NCBI RefSeq assembly: GCF_000807775.2
Contig: NZ_CP047385.1
Coordinates: 1,550,001-1,614,000 of the forward strand
Direction: 5' to 3'
Length of the DNA: 64,000 nt
From: Pandoraea fibrosis
GTDB taxonomy: Bacteria > Pseudomonadota > Gammaproteobacteria > Burkholderiales > Burkholderiaceae
Below the pieces are notes generated by a model. It was not told the DNA's origin and did no database searches. It was given only the letters and a program-made list of their open reading frames with translations. Shown piece after piece: positions 45,988 through 54,868 of this stretch. Each line of letters begins with the position of its first letter. Position 1 is the first letter of the stretch. A program made the position numbers and the translations under genes.

Positions 45988-46339
45988 GTGGCGCTCGCGC
46001 GGCTCACTCGTTCTCAAAATAAGCAAAACCGGCCTTGCGAGGCCGGTGCAGATGGACTTCACGCGCTTGTCATGTCGCGCGGCTATGGATTGTAGGCCAT
46101 GACTGACAAGGGTTTCGGGGTGCGCCGCAGTGCAGCGAAGTCCCGTATAATTTTAGCGTAATGCAGCCGTTCCCGGCCGGGCTTCCTGCCGGGATTTGAC
46201 GTTTGCGGCGCGGCTGGCATATTCCTCGCGGCCAGAGCGTTCGCAACTTCCGGCCCGTCGCGGGCTCGGGCAGGCAACCTGACAGGCCCACCCGCCACGG
46301 ACGCTAATTTCTCCCCTCGTTTCCGAGAGACGCTTTCCC
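45988..46339. other. Divergent promoter region of the glycan operon and phosphomannomutase
   Basis: About 350 bases without a gene. It holds a minus-strand terminator-like hairpin near the flippase, a TATAAT hexamer on the plus strand at 46146-46151 (no clear -35 partner), and a GC-rich stem TCCCGGC/GCCGGGA near 46170-46195. No ops (JUMPstart) element is recognised. Confidence 0.5.
46020..46050 (-). terminator. Terminator-like hairpin in the leader of the glycan operon
   Basis: Read leftward: ACCGGCCT, loop CGCA, AGGCCGGT, then TTTTGCTTATTTT. It stands 35 bases before the flippase start with no leftward gene upstream, so it may attenuate transcription into the operon. Confidence 0.6.
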
Positions 46340-47737
46340 ATGACGCAAACCACGCAAGTTTCGCCTGCGATTTTCAAGGCATATGACATTCGCGGCATCG
46401 TCGGCAAGACCCTGGATGCCAACGTTGCGAACCTGATCGGCCGAGCGTTCGGCACTGCGCTGCGTCGCGAGGGCGGCAATGCCGTCGTCGTCGGCCGCGA
46501 TGGCCGCCTGTCCGGCCCCGAACTGGTCGGTGCACTCTCCGATGGCCTGCGCGCCGCTGGTGTTGACGTGGTCGATATCGGCGTTGTCGTCACGCCGATG
46601 GTGTACTTCGCCACCAACGTCACGCTGCACGGCCGGGTCGTGGATTCCGGCATCATGGTCACGGGCAGCCACAACCCGCCCGACTACAACGGTTTCAAGA
46701 TGGTGCTGCGCGGCCGTGCGATTTACGGCGATGCGATCCAGGGCTTGGCGAAGCTGATCGAACAACAGGATTTCGAAACGGGGCAGGGCACCTACACCGC
46801 CGACGAAATCGGCGAGTCGTACCGCGCACGCATCACGGGCGACGTGCATCTGGCGCGTCCGATGAAGATCGCTGTCGATTGCGGCAACGGTGTGGCAGGC
46901 GCCTACGCGCCGGCGCTGTTCCACGCGCTCGGCTGTGACGTCATCGAACTGTTCTGCGATGTGGACGGCACCTTCCCGAACCACCACCCGGACCCGGCAC
47001 ACCCCGAAAATCTGCAGGATCTGATCAAGACGCTGCAAACGACCGATGCCGAAATCGGTCTGGCGTTCGACGGCGATGGCGACCGTCTGGGTGTGGTGAC
47101 CAAGGACGGCCAGATCATTTATCCGGATCGTCAGTTGATGCTTTTCGCCGCCGAGGTGCTGAGCCGCAACCCGGGCGAGAAGATCATCTACGACGTGAAG
47201 TGCACGCGTAACCTTGCGGCGTGGGTGCGCGAGCATGGCGGCGAACCGCTCATGTGGAAGACGGGCCATTCGCTGGTCAAGGCCAAGCTCAAGGAAACGG
47301 GCGCACCGCTCGCAGGCGAGATGAGCGGCCACGTGTTCTTCAAGGATCGTTGGTATGGCTTCGACGATGGCCTGTACACCGGCGCGCGTCTGCTTGAAAT
47401 CCTGTCGAAGGCGGCTGACCCGAGCGCCGTGCTCAACGCGCTGCCCAATTCGATCTCGACGCCCGAGTTGCAGATTCCGCTTGCCGAAGGCGAGAACTTC
47501 GCGTTGATCGACAAACTGCGCGAAACCGCCAAGTTCGACGGCGCGCAGGACATCGTCAAGATCGATGGCGTGCGGGTCGAATACCCGGATGGTTTCGGTC
47601 TGGCCCGCTCGTCGAACACCACGCCTGTCGTCGTGTTGCGTTTCGAGGCCGATAGCGACGCCGCGATCCAACGTATTCAGGACGACTTCCGTCGCGCCAT
47701 TCTGGCGGTCAAGCCTGACGCAAAGCTGCCGTTCTGA
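46340..47737 (+). CDS. manB: Phosphomannomutase/phosphoglucomutase
   Basis: Phosphohexomutase of 465 aa supplying mannose-1-P or glucose-1-P for nucleotide sugars (AlgC/CpsG group). Catalytic phosphoserine loop TGSHNPPDYNG, metal loop DGDGDRLG, sugar loop GEMSGH, phosphate-binding RSSNTTP. N-terminal AYDIRGIVG fits the bifunctional PMM/PGM type. It lies divergent from the flippase and upstream of the LPS-core genes, so it can serve both. Confidence 0.96.
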   Translation: MTQTTQVSPAIFKAYDIRGIVGKTLDANVANLIGRAFGTALRREGGNAVVVGRDGRLSGPELVGALSDGLRAAGVDVVDIGVVVTPMVYFATNVTLHGRVVDSGIMVTGSHNPPDYNGFKMVLRGRAIYGDAIQGLAKLIEQQDFETGQGTYTADEIGESYRARITGDVHLARPMKIAVDCGNGVAGAYAPALFHALGCDVIELFCDVDGTFPNHHPDPAHPENLQDLIKTLQTTDAEIGLAFDGDGDRLGVVTKDGQIIYPDRQLMLFAAEVLSRNPGEKIIYDVKCTRNLAAWVREHGGEPLMWKTGHSLVKAKLKETGAPLAGEMSGHVFFKDRWYGFDDGLYTGARLLEILSKAADPSAVLNALPNSISTPELQIPLAEGENFALIDKLRETAKFDGAQDIVKIDGVRVEYPDGFGLARSSNTTPVVVLRFEADSDAAIQRIQDDFRRAILAVKPDAKLPF

Positions 47738-47939
47738 CTGCCGTTGTGACGTCACGCCGGGGGCAGCCCCGGCGGCGCGAGGGGATCGGCAACTCTGTGA
47801 CGCAAGCGTTGGTCCGGCGCGCGAGATGCCGTGAGGAGGGCGTGAAGAGAACCCGGGCAGGAATGATGTCTGGCGGGCCGGGTCGGGGTAAAATCGCGGT
47901 TTTGCTCACGAGGCCCGGCCGAACCGCCGGAGCGTTCGG

Positions 47940-48959
47940 TTGCAGGTTCTGATCGTCAAAGTCTCGTCGCTCGGCGACGTCGTCCATAACATGCCCGTGG
48001 TGCAGGACATCCTGCGCCAGTATCCCGACGCCCAGATCGACTGGGTGGTGGAAGAGGGCTTCGTCGACCTCGTCAAACTCGTGCGCGGTGTGCGCCGGGT
48101 CATTCCCTTCGCGTTGCGCCGCTGGCGCAAGAAGCCGCTTGCGGCACGTACCTGGCAGGAAATCGGCACGTTCCGCCGTGCGTTGCGCGAAACCCCCTAC
48201 GACTATGTGATCGACACGCAAGGTCTGGTCAAGACGGGCTGGATCGCGCGCACGGCGCGCGGTCCCGTGTGGGGGCTGGGCAACCGGACCGAGGGGGCCA
48301 GCTACGAGTGGCCGGTGCGCTATCTGTACCGCCACATGGTGCGTATCGAACCGCATACCCATGTGGTGACACGCTCGCGATTGCTGGTGGCCGAGGCGAT
48401 GGGCTTCAAGGTGCCGGGCGAGATCGACTTCGGCATTGCCACCGAACGGGCCGACCACAGCCAGTGTCCGGCGCGTCCATACGCGGTGTTTGTGCACGCC
48501 ACGTCGCGCGACGACAAGACCTGGCCGGAAGATGACTGGGTTGCGCTGGGCCGGGATCTGGCATCGCAGGGTTTCCTGATCGTGTTGCCGTGGGGCAGCG
48601 CGGCCGAGCATGCGGTATCGGTGAGGTTGGCCGAGGCGTTGGGGAAAGACGCCTGGGTGCCGCCGAAGATGAACCTGTCGCAGGTCGTGGGTCTGATCGA
48701 TCGCGGCGCGATCACGGTGGGCGTGGACACGGGCCTGGTACATATCGCCGCAGCACTGAACCGTCCCACCATCGAACTATACAATTTCAGCACTGCGTGG
48801 CGTACCGGTGGATTCTGGTCGCCGCGCATCATCAATCTGGGCGACGCCGAACATAAGCCAACCCTCGCGCAGGTGCGCGACGCCGTGCGTCAGCTTGCAC
48901 CGTCGCCCGCGCCTGTGGTGAGTGGCGACGCCGCGTCCCGGGAGGACAGAAGCGCATGA
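47940..48959 (+). CDS. waaC: LPS heptosyltransferase I
   Basis: GT9 enzyme of 339 aa adding the first L-glycero-D-manno-heptose to Kdo of the LPS inner core. The start MQVLIVKVSSLGDVVHNMPV is canonical; it uses a TTG codon with GGAGCG six bases before it. The ADP-heptose site is in VGVDTGLVHIAAAL near residue 260, with HATSRDDKTWPEDDW at about 185. The gap of 200 bases from manB may hold its own promoter. It overlaps kdoO by four bases. Confidence 0.95.
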   Translation: MQVLIVKVSSLGDVVHNMPVVQDILRQYPDAQIDWVVEEGFVDLVKLVRGVRRVIPFALRRWRKKPLAARTWQEIGTFRRALRETPYDYVIDTQGLVKTGWIARTARGPVWGLGNRTEGASYEWPVRYLYRHMVRIEPHTHVVTRSRLLVAEAMGFKVPGEIDFGIATERADHSQCPARPYAVFVHATSRDDKTWPEDDWVALGRDLASQGFLIVLPWGSAAEHAVSVRLAEALGKDAWVPPKMNLSQVVGLIDRGAITVGVDTGLVHIAAALNRPTIELYNFSTAWRTGGFWSPRIINLGDAEHKPTLAQVRDAVRQLAPSPAPVVSGDAASREDRSA

Positions 48960-49852
48960 GCGAAACCAACGCAAACAACCAGATCGTCACTGTTGAATCC
49001 GGCAATTGGCAGGGCGCAGAACTGTCGATACCGCGCGAGACGCTGGTGGCCGATGTCGAGGCGGGCAAGGTGCTTTACTTCCCGCATCTGGCTTTCGCCA
49101 TCGACGCCGGGGAGCAACGCCTGCTCGATCCTGCGATTGCCGATCCCAAGCGCAAGAACATCAGCCTCGACCCGAAGACCGACGTGCTCGTCGGTGTGGC
49201 CGCCGACGACGCCACGCAGCGGGCAGTGCATGCGCTGATCAAGCGCTATTACACGCAAGCCTGCAGCCTGATCGACGGTCTGCTGCCCGAGTATCGCGGC
49301 AAGCTGCGCGCGGCGCCGACAAGCCTGCGTCTGCATCAGGTCGAGACGCGCCAGACGTCGTGGCGCAAGGACGATAGCCGCCTGCATGTCGATGCCTTCC
49401 CGTCGCGCCCGAACTACGGTGAGCGCATCCTGCGAGTGTTTACGAACATCAACCCGGCAGGCCAGCCGCGCGTGTGGCGCGTGGGCGAGCCGTTCGAAGA
49501 CGTGGCCAAGCGTTTTCTGCCGAAGGTGCCGACCCAATGGCCGGGTTCCGCATGGTTGCAGAACGCCGTGGGGATCACCAAGCGTGTGCGCAGCGGTTAC
49601 GACCACATCATGCTGCACCTGCATGACGGCATGAAGGCCGACATGGGCTACCAGCGCGACGCCGATCAGCAGACCATGCCGTTCCCGCCGGGCAGCGTGT
49701 GGGTGTGCTTTTCCGATCAGACGTCGCACGCCGTGATGTCGGGGCAGTTCATGATGGAACAGACATTCTTCCTGCCCGCCGAAGCGATGGTGCACCCCGA
49801 GTGCTCGCCGCTGGCGGTGTTGCAACGTCTCACGCATCGTGCGCTGATCTGA
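48956..49852 (+). CDS. kdoO: Kdo 3-hydroxylase (Fe2+/2-oxoglutarate dioxygenase)
   Basis: Enzyme of 298 aa that hydroxylates lipid-A-linked Kdo to D-glycero-D-talo-oct-2-ulosonic acid (Ko), known in Burkholderia and Yersinia. The iron triad is visible as HVD (RLHVDAFPSRP, near residue 143) and the distal His in SDQTSHAVMSGQF (near 264), with MMEQTFFLP after it. It sits between heptosyl- and Kdo-transferase genes with coupled starts, the expected place for a core-modifying enzyme. Confidence 0.93.
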   Translation: MSETNANNQIVTVESGNWQGAELSIPRETLVADVEAGKVLYFPHLAFAIDAGEQRLLDPAIADPKRKNISLDPKTDVLVGVAADDATQRAVHALIKRYYTQACSLIDGLLPEYRGKLRAAPTSLRLHQVETRQTSWRKDDSRLHVDAFPSRPNYGERILRVFTNINPAGQPRVWRVGEPFEDVAKRFLPKVPTQWPGSAWLQNAVGITKRVRSGYDHIMLHLHDGMKADMGYQRDADQQTMPFPPGSVWVCFSDQTSHAVMSGQFMMEQTFFLPAEAMVHPECSPLAVLQRLTHRALI

Positions 49853-51163
49853 ATGGCGCTGCGTCTCATCTATCGCGCGCTCTGGTGGATCGTTGCCCCA
49901 TTGGCGGTGATCCGTCTGTGGTGGCGTGGCCGGTTTGAACCGGGCTATCGTCGTCACATCGGGGAACGCTTCGGCTTCTACGATTCACCGCCATACACCG
50001 GCCGCCCGTTGATCTGGGTGCACGCCGTCTCCGTGGGGGAGACGCGCGCGGCGCAGCCATTGATCGATGCGCTGCTCGAACGCTATCCGTCTCACGGCAT
50101 CCTGCTCACGCACATGACGCCTACCGGGCGCGCGACAGGCGAAAACCTGTTTGGCGATCGTGTGTTGCGTTGTTATCTGCCTTACGACATGGTTGGGCCG
50201 ATCCGGCGATTCCTGAAGCAATGGCGACCGAGCGTCGGCGTGGTGATGGAGACGGAAGTCTGGCCGAACCTGATTTTCACCTGCAGGGAAAACGGTGTGC
50301 CGCTGGTGCTGACCAATGCGCGAATGTCGGCGCGCTCCTTCCGGCGTGCCGCCCGCTTTGGCGACGCGGCGAAGCCCGTCTTCGGCGGTTTCAGCCGTGT
50401 GTTCGCACAGAGCGACGCCGATGCCGAACGCCTTCGCATGCTGGGAGCGAACGACGTCGACGTGATGGGCAATCTGAAGTTCGACATGACGCCCCCGCCC
50501 GCGTTGCTCGCATTGGGGGCGCGTTGGCGCGAGCGCTTCGGCGATCGCAAGGTCTGGCTGGCAGCGAGCACTCGCGATGGCGAGGAAGCGCTGGTGCTCC
50601 AGGCCCGCGCCATGCTCGCGGCCGCCTCGGACGTCGGGCGACGCTCGTTGCTGGTGCTTGTGCCGCGTCATCCGCAGCGCTTCGACGAAGTGGCGACGAT
50701 GCTCGAGAAGGTGCGTCTCAACTACGTTCGTCGCAGTGCATGGCCCGACGACGATACGCCGCTGCCTGCCGATGTCGACGTCGTGCTCGGCGATTCGATG
50801 GGTGAGATGGCCGCGTATTTCTCCGCGGCCGATGTCGCATTCATCGGGGGAAGCCTGTTGCCGTTGGGCGGTCAGAACCTGATCGAGGCTTGCGCGGCGG
50901 GCACGCCGGTGGTCTTCGGTCCACACATGTTCAACTTCACGCAGGCCAGCGAAAACGCGCTGACGGCGGGCGCGGCGCGGCGCGTCAGCGATGCCGGCGA
51001 ACTCGCCACGGCGTTGGCCGATCTGCTGCTCAACGACGACCGGCGTCTTGCGATGCGCACTGCTGCGACGTTGTTCGCGAAGCAGCATCAAGGGGCGACC
51101 GCGCGCACTGTCACGGCGTTGGGACGTTGGCTCGACGCAGGCTTGGTGGCTCCGCAGGACTGA
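49853..51163 (+). CDS. waaA: 3-deoxy-D-manno-octulosonic acid (Kdo) transferase
   Basis: GT30 membrane-associated enzyme of 436 aa moving Kdo from CMP-Kdo to lipid A precursor. An N-terminal hydrophobic anchor (about residues 4-20) precedes the acceptor domain (IWVHAVSVGETRAAQPLI, METEVWPNLIF). The CMP-Kdo domain has LVPRHPQRFDEV and GGSLLPLGGQNLIEACAAGTPVVFGPH. ATG follows the kdoO stop directly. A long palindromic terminator ends the rightward LPS-core operon. Confidence 0.97.
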   Translation: MALRLIYRALWWIVAPLAVIRLWWRGRFEPGYRRHIGERFGFYDSPPYTGRPLIWVHAVSVGETRAAQPLIDALLERYPSHGILLTHMTPTGRATGENLFGDRVLRCYLPYDMVGPIRRFLKQWRPSVGVVMETEVWPNLIFTCRENGVPLVLTNARMSARSFRRAARFGDAAKPVFGGFSRVFAQSDADAERLRMLGANDVDVMGNLKFDMTPPPALLALGARWRERFGDRKVWLAASTRDGEEALVLQARAMLAAASDVGRRSLLVLVPRHPQRFDEVATMLEKVRLNYVRRSAWPDDDTPLPADVDVVLGDSMGEMAAYFSAADVAFIGGSLLPLGGQNLIEACAAGTPVVFGPHMFNFTQASENALTAGAARRVSDAGELATALADLLLNDDRRLAMRTAATLFAKQHQGATARTVTALGRWLDAGLVAPQD

Positions 51164-51214
51164 TCTGTCGAGCGTCGTCCGCGTCGTCCGTTGACGCTTA
51201 TGCACGTCGATAAA

Positions 51215-51256
51215 CAAAATGCCTCGCATGCCGAACTGGCCATGCGAGGCATTTTG
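51215..51256. terminator. Bidirectional terminator, 16-bp stem
   Basis: Perfect arms CAAAATGCCTCGCATG and complement around a ten-base loop, between convergent waaA and the TolC-like gene. Confidence 0.9.
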
Positions 51257-51296
51257 CTATGCGCCTCAGCGCTATCTCAGCGCACCGTCGGTCCGA

Positions 51297-52823
51297 TTAG
51301 CGACGCATCGGCGGCGCCGCGATGCCCGGACGGACACCGCGCGCGGGCAACCCCGTGCCGGCACCGGCGGGCGTGGCTTCGCGAGCCCCGGCCATGGCCG
51401 CGGAAGCGTCCTGATTTTCGGTGAGCAGCGCGTTGAGCAATTGCAGATCCGTGTCCACGAGGGTGGCGGCGCTGGCCTTCAGTTGAAGGCTGGAGAGCAG
51501 CGTGCTGTAGCGCGCTTTGGCGAGATCGCGCCGGGTCGTGAAGAGCTTGTCTTCGGCGTTGAGCACGTCGGCATTGATACGAATACCGACCTGATAGCCG
51601 AGCTTGTTCGACGCGACCGACGACTGCGCCGATTGCTCGGCCGCCTCAAGCGCCTTGACCTGCGCGAGTCCGCTGGAAACACCGAGATACGATTGGCGCG
51701 CGCTGAAGACGGCAAGCCGACGCGCGTCGTCCAGATCGGTCATCGCTTTGTCTTCGAGGGCGAGTGTCTGGCGCAACTTGCTTTGCACGGCCCCGCCCGA
51801 GAAGATCGGAATACTGACCTGAATGCCGATCTGTCCTGCAGAACTCGGTCCTGCGCCTTGACTGGAGGGGCTCGACATCGCCGACGACAACAGACTGTTG
51901 GCGTTGCCCACATTCGAGTGTGCGCCGGCGGCGACCAGATCGACCGACGGCATGTAGCCCGACTTTGCCTTGGACGTTTCGCGCCGCGCGGTTTCGAGCG
52001 TGAGCGTTTGCAGTTGCACGCCGTAGTTGGCCTGCTCTGCTTGCGCGACCCAGTCGGCGACGTTGTTCGGTTGCGGCGACGGCAGCGTGGCGCCGGCGCG
52101 CAGCGTGGCGAGCGAGCCGACCGGATGCCCGACGATTCGCGCAAACGCAGCACGGCGCACGTCGAGCGTGTTCTGCGCGGCAATTTCCTGCGCTGTGGCC
52201 TGATCGAAGCTGGCTTGCGCTTCGTTGGCGTCGACGATCGTGGCGTTGCCGACCTCGAAGTTCCGCTTGGCGGAGGCGAGTTGCTCGGCGATCGCTTGCT
52301 TGTGCGTGCCGGCGAGCGCCAGATCGTCCTGCGCGGCGAGCACGTCGAAATAGGCGGTCGCCACACGCAGAATCAGATCCTGCTCCGCTTGCGCAAACGA
52401 TGCCTCCGCACTCGCCACCGTCAGCTTGCCTTGCTGATACGACTGCCAGCTATCCCAGTGGAAGATGGGCTGCGTGAGCGCCAGGCTGTAGCCGCTGCTG
52501 ACGAACGTGTTCGAAACGTTCCCCGAGCCATAGTGCGTATTGACCGAGCCCCAGCGTGCCGTGACTTGCGGCAGGAGCGCGGCCCGCGCTTGCGGCAGCG
52601 CCTCGACATTGGCGAGATAGGCCGAGCGGGCACTGGCGATCAGCGCATCGCGGCTCTGGGCTTCGCTGTAGAGCTGGAGGAGGTCGGTAGCGCCCGCAGG
52701 GGCGGCGTGAAGCATGAAGGCTGCGAGCGTCGTCGCCAGGACGAGGGGGCTCGCAGAGAGAGTGCGCCGCGCAGGCGCACGCTTGGCCGCGCGCTCAGGC
52801 GCGGCAAGCCTCGGGGGGCGCAT
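51297..52823 (-). CDS. TolC-family outer-membrane channel protein
   Basis: Outer-membrane efflux/secretion duct of 508 aa. The N-terminal basic stretch and hydrophobic segment end in PAGATDLLQLY (signal cleavage near residue 45). The mature protein has two homologous coiled-coil halves; typical pieces are ALTQPIFHWDSWQSYQQGKL and VSIPIFSGGAVQSKLRQ. The C-terminal 35 residues are Ala/Pro-rich. It is followed upstream by rhodanese and pcm in the same direction, a common order in the Burkholderiaceae. The partner pump is not encoded here. Confidence 0.93.
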   Translation of the reverse strand: MRPPRLAAPERAAKRAPARRTLSASPLVLATTLAAFMLHAAPAGATDLLQLYSEAQSRDALIASARSAYLANVEALPQARAALLPQVTARWGSVNTHYGSGNVSNTFVSSGYSLALTQPIFHWDSWQSYQQGKLTVASAEASFAQAEQDLILRVATAYFDVLAAQDDLALAGTHKQAIAEQLASAKRNFEVGNATIVDANEAQASFDQATAQEIAAQNTLDVRRAAFARIVGHPVGSLATLRAGATLPSPQPNNVADWVAQAEQANYGVQLQTLTLETARRETSKAKSGYMPSVDLVAAGAHSNVGNANSLLSSAMSSPSSQGAGPSSAGQIGIQVSIPIFSGGAVQSKLRQTLALEDKAMTDLDDARRLAVFSARQSYLGVSSGLAQVKALEAAEQSAQSSVASNKLGYQVGIRINADVLNAEDKLFTTRRDLAKARYSTLLSSLQLKASAATLVDTDLQLLNALLTENQDASAAMAGAREATPAGAGTGLPARGVRPGIAAPPMRR

Positions 52824-52832
52824 GGCCCTCGC

Positions 52833-53156
52833 TCAGTAAGTCGGCATCGACGGATCGACCTGGCGAGCCCAGGCATCGATTCCGCCGTCCAGATTGAACA
52901 TCTGGGAGAAACCTTGTTGTTCCAGAAACATCGCGGCGCGCGCACTGCGCATGCCGTGATGGCAGATGCACACGATGGGCGCATCGGCGTCGAGTTCGGT
53001 CAGACGCGCGGGCACGTCGCCGAGCGGCACGTTCTTGCTCTGGGCGATGTGGCAGGTCTGCACTTCCCAATCCTCACGCACGTCGAGGAGCGTGGGTTGG
53101 CTGCGGTCCCCGTCCGCGAGCCACTGGGCCAATTGCGCCGGTGTAATGTTTTGCAT
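52833..53156 (-). CDS. Single-domain rhodanese-like sulfurtransferase
   Basis: Cytoplasmic protein of 107 aa with one rhodanese domain. Active-site loop CHHGMRS with the catalytic Cys (about 66), DVREDWEV near 25 and GGIDAWARQVDPSMPTY at the end. GlpE-like size. It stands nine bases upstream of the TolC-like gene's start. An upstream-extended frame is a shadow. Confidence 0.94.
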   Translation of the reverse strand: MQNITPAQLAQWLADGDRSQPTLLDVREDWEVQTCHIAQSKNVPLGDVPARLTELDADAPIVCICHHGMRSARAAMFLEQQGFSQMFNLDGGIDAWARQVDPSMPTY

Positions 53157-53303
53157 GATGTTCGTGTGTCGTATGGATGGCGTCCGGCTCTCGTCAATTC
53201 CCGCACGCATTTGCCCCCACAAAAGGGCGCGGGACCGGTACGCTCGCGGCATTCCGGGAGCGCGCCATCCGTCGCCGGACAACGCATCACCCGGGCGCCG
53301 GGC

Positions 53304-53972
53304 TCAGAACTTGAAGCTCGACGGTTGCGGCGCGACCAGATAGGCCACTTGCGTCTCGAACAGGTTTTCCGTGCGGTACTCGGTCTCGGACATGCGCGTG
53401 ATGAGCTTCGCTTCCATGACCGGGCTGCCACCGACAAACGCTGCCAGACGACCACCGACCTTCAGTTGGTCGAGGAAGGCCTGCGGCAGTTCGGCAAGCG
53501 CGCCCGAGATGGCGATCACGTCATACGGTGCGGCGGCGCTCCAGCCTTGTGCGCCGTCGGCATTGACGACTTCCACATTGGTCACGCCGTTGGCGCGCAG
53601 CGTCTGCTGGGCGGTCCGGGCGAGATTGGCGTCGAACTCGACGGTCGTCACGTGATGGGCGTTATAGGCGAGCAGGGCGGCCATGTAGCCCGAACCCGTG
53701 CCGATTTCGAGCACGTTTTCGTTCTTCTTCGGCGCCAGCGCTTGCAGAATGCGCGCTTCGACGCGCGGGAACATCATATGCTGGCTCTTGTCGGCGATGG
53801 CCGCGCCCGGCAGCGGCAGTTCAACGTCGGTGAAGGCGAGGGCGCGCTGGGCCGTCGGCACGAATTCCTCGCGCTTGACGAGCTTGAGCAGATTGAGCAC
53901 TTCTTGATCGAGCACGTCCCAGGGACGGATTTGCTGCTCGATCATGTTAAAGCGGGCCTGTTCGTAATTCAT
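53304..53972 (-). CDS. pcm: Protein-L-isoaspartate O-methyltransferase family protein
   Basis: AdoMet-dependent repair methyltransferase of 222 aa. MNYEQARFNMIEQQIRPWDV is the start seen in the short betaproteobacterial type. The SAM site is VLEIGTGSGYMAALLA, followed by VEFDANLARTAQ. The family's usual start motif around the substrate serine appears as ADKSQHMMFP instead of the classical IGYGQTISQP, so true isoaspartate activity is uncertain. First gene of the pcm-rhodanese-tolC group. Confidence 0.88.
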   Translation of the reverse strand: MNYEQARFNMIEQQIRPWDVLDQEVLNLLKLVKREEFVPTAQRALAFTDVELPLPGAAIADKSQHMMFPRVEARILQALAPKKNENVLEIGTGSGYMAALLAYNAHHVTTVEFDANLARTAQQTLRANGVTNVEVVNADGAQGWSAAAPYDVIAISGALAELPQAFLDQLKVGGRLAAFVGGSPVMEAKLITRMSETEYRTENLFETQVAYLVAPQPSSFKF

Positions 53973-54101
53973 CTCGGTTACCGTGGGTAGTAGGCAAACA
54001 CAACCCGACATTTTACCAGTTCCGGGCGGCAGTCATGATGGCGCGTGAACTTTTGCCGCATCGGCGGCGCAGAGACGGCGCGCACAGCGGCAAAGCGGTG
54101 A

Positions 54102-54770
54102 CTATGCCGCGGCTTTGGGGGTGCCCGGTTGGGCGACCCGGAGCAGGTACGCGCCGCACATCGTCGCCATCTGATCGGCAATCTGCCCCGCCAGCGTTTC
54201 GTAGCACGCACCGGCGGGGGCGCGGTTCTCCAGAATCGCCTTGATGGGGCCGCTCATCGAGTTCAGGAAGACGAAGGCGACCGTCTCGGGATCGTCGAAA
54301 TGCGCGTCGTGCGCCGTTTTCAGCATGCCGACCACGGCCCCATGCATGCGTGTGGCCGCCCCGGCGAACACCTCCCGCCCATCCAGATCCTCCGAGAGCC
54401 GGTACAGCGCCTGTGCCTCCTCGATGTCCGTCATCTTCGCGCCGACGTATGCCTTGGCAAGCGAGCGTGCCATCACTTCCAGCGGCTGTCCGTGGGCCGA
54501 CGCGCACGTCGTCTCCACGGTTTCGACGATCCGATCGATATGCCGCCCGAGCACTGCATAGAGCAGCACCTGTTTGTTCTGGAAGTACTGGTACAAGGTG
54601 CCGACCGACACCCCCGCACGCTCGGCAACGCGCGTGGTGGTCAATTGACGCCCGCCGTCGAGCAGCAAAACCTGAAGCGCGGCTTCGAAAATGGCGTCGA
54701 TGGTGACCCGTGAACGCGCTTGCTGCGGCGATTTACGGGGCGTTGCGGGGGCCTGGCTGTCCGGTTTCAT
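54102..54770 (-). CDS. TetR-family transcriptional repressor
   Basis: Repressor of 222 aa. The helix-turn-helix at residues 20-65 contains TTTRVAERAGVSVGTLYQYFQNKQVLL. The C-terminal half is a variable ligand-binding helical domain. It faces a short-chain dehydrogenase gene across about 100 bases with a small inverted repeat, so I infer it represses that gene and itself. The ligand is unknown. Confidence 0.92.
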   Translation of the reverse strand: MKPDSQAPATPRKSPQQARSRVTIDAIFEAALQVLLLDGGRQLTTTRVAERAGVSVGTLYQYFQNKQVLLYAVLGRHIDRIVETVETTCASAHGQPLEVMARSLAKAYVGAKMTDIEEAQALYRLSEDLDGREVFAGAATRMHGAVVGMLKTAHDAHFDDPETVAFVFLNSMSGPIKAILENRAPAGACYETLAGQIADQMATMCGAYLLRVAQPGTPKAAA

Positions 54771-54786
54771 ATGCGAATGGAAAAGC

Positions 54787-54800
54787 TGAAGGATTCTTCA
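54787..54800. promoter_or_regulatory. Candidate TetR operator
   Basis: Inverted repeat TGAAG-GATT-CTTCA, 17 bases upstream of the repressor start, in the divergent promoter region. The arms are short, so support is mainly positional. Confidence 0.35.
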
Positions 54801-54868
54801 TAAACTCGATGCTAACAAATTTGCGTGCGGTCAGGCGCAGCACAACAGGGATTTCGACGGGAGCAGTG

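Noticed and set aside
46062..46339. RfaH ops/JUMPstart element before the glycan operon
   Set aside because: No GGCGGTAGC-type sequence is found on the leftward strand in this region.
51219..53990. Open frame of over 900 codons opposite tolC, rhodanese and pcm
   Set aside because: It runs through a terminator and three real genes; composition is that of a GC-rich shadow, with no ribosome site or family motif.
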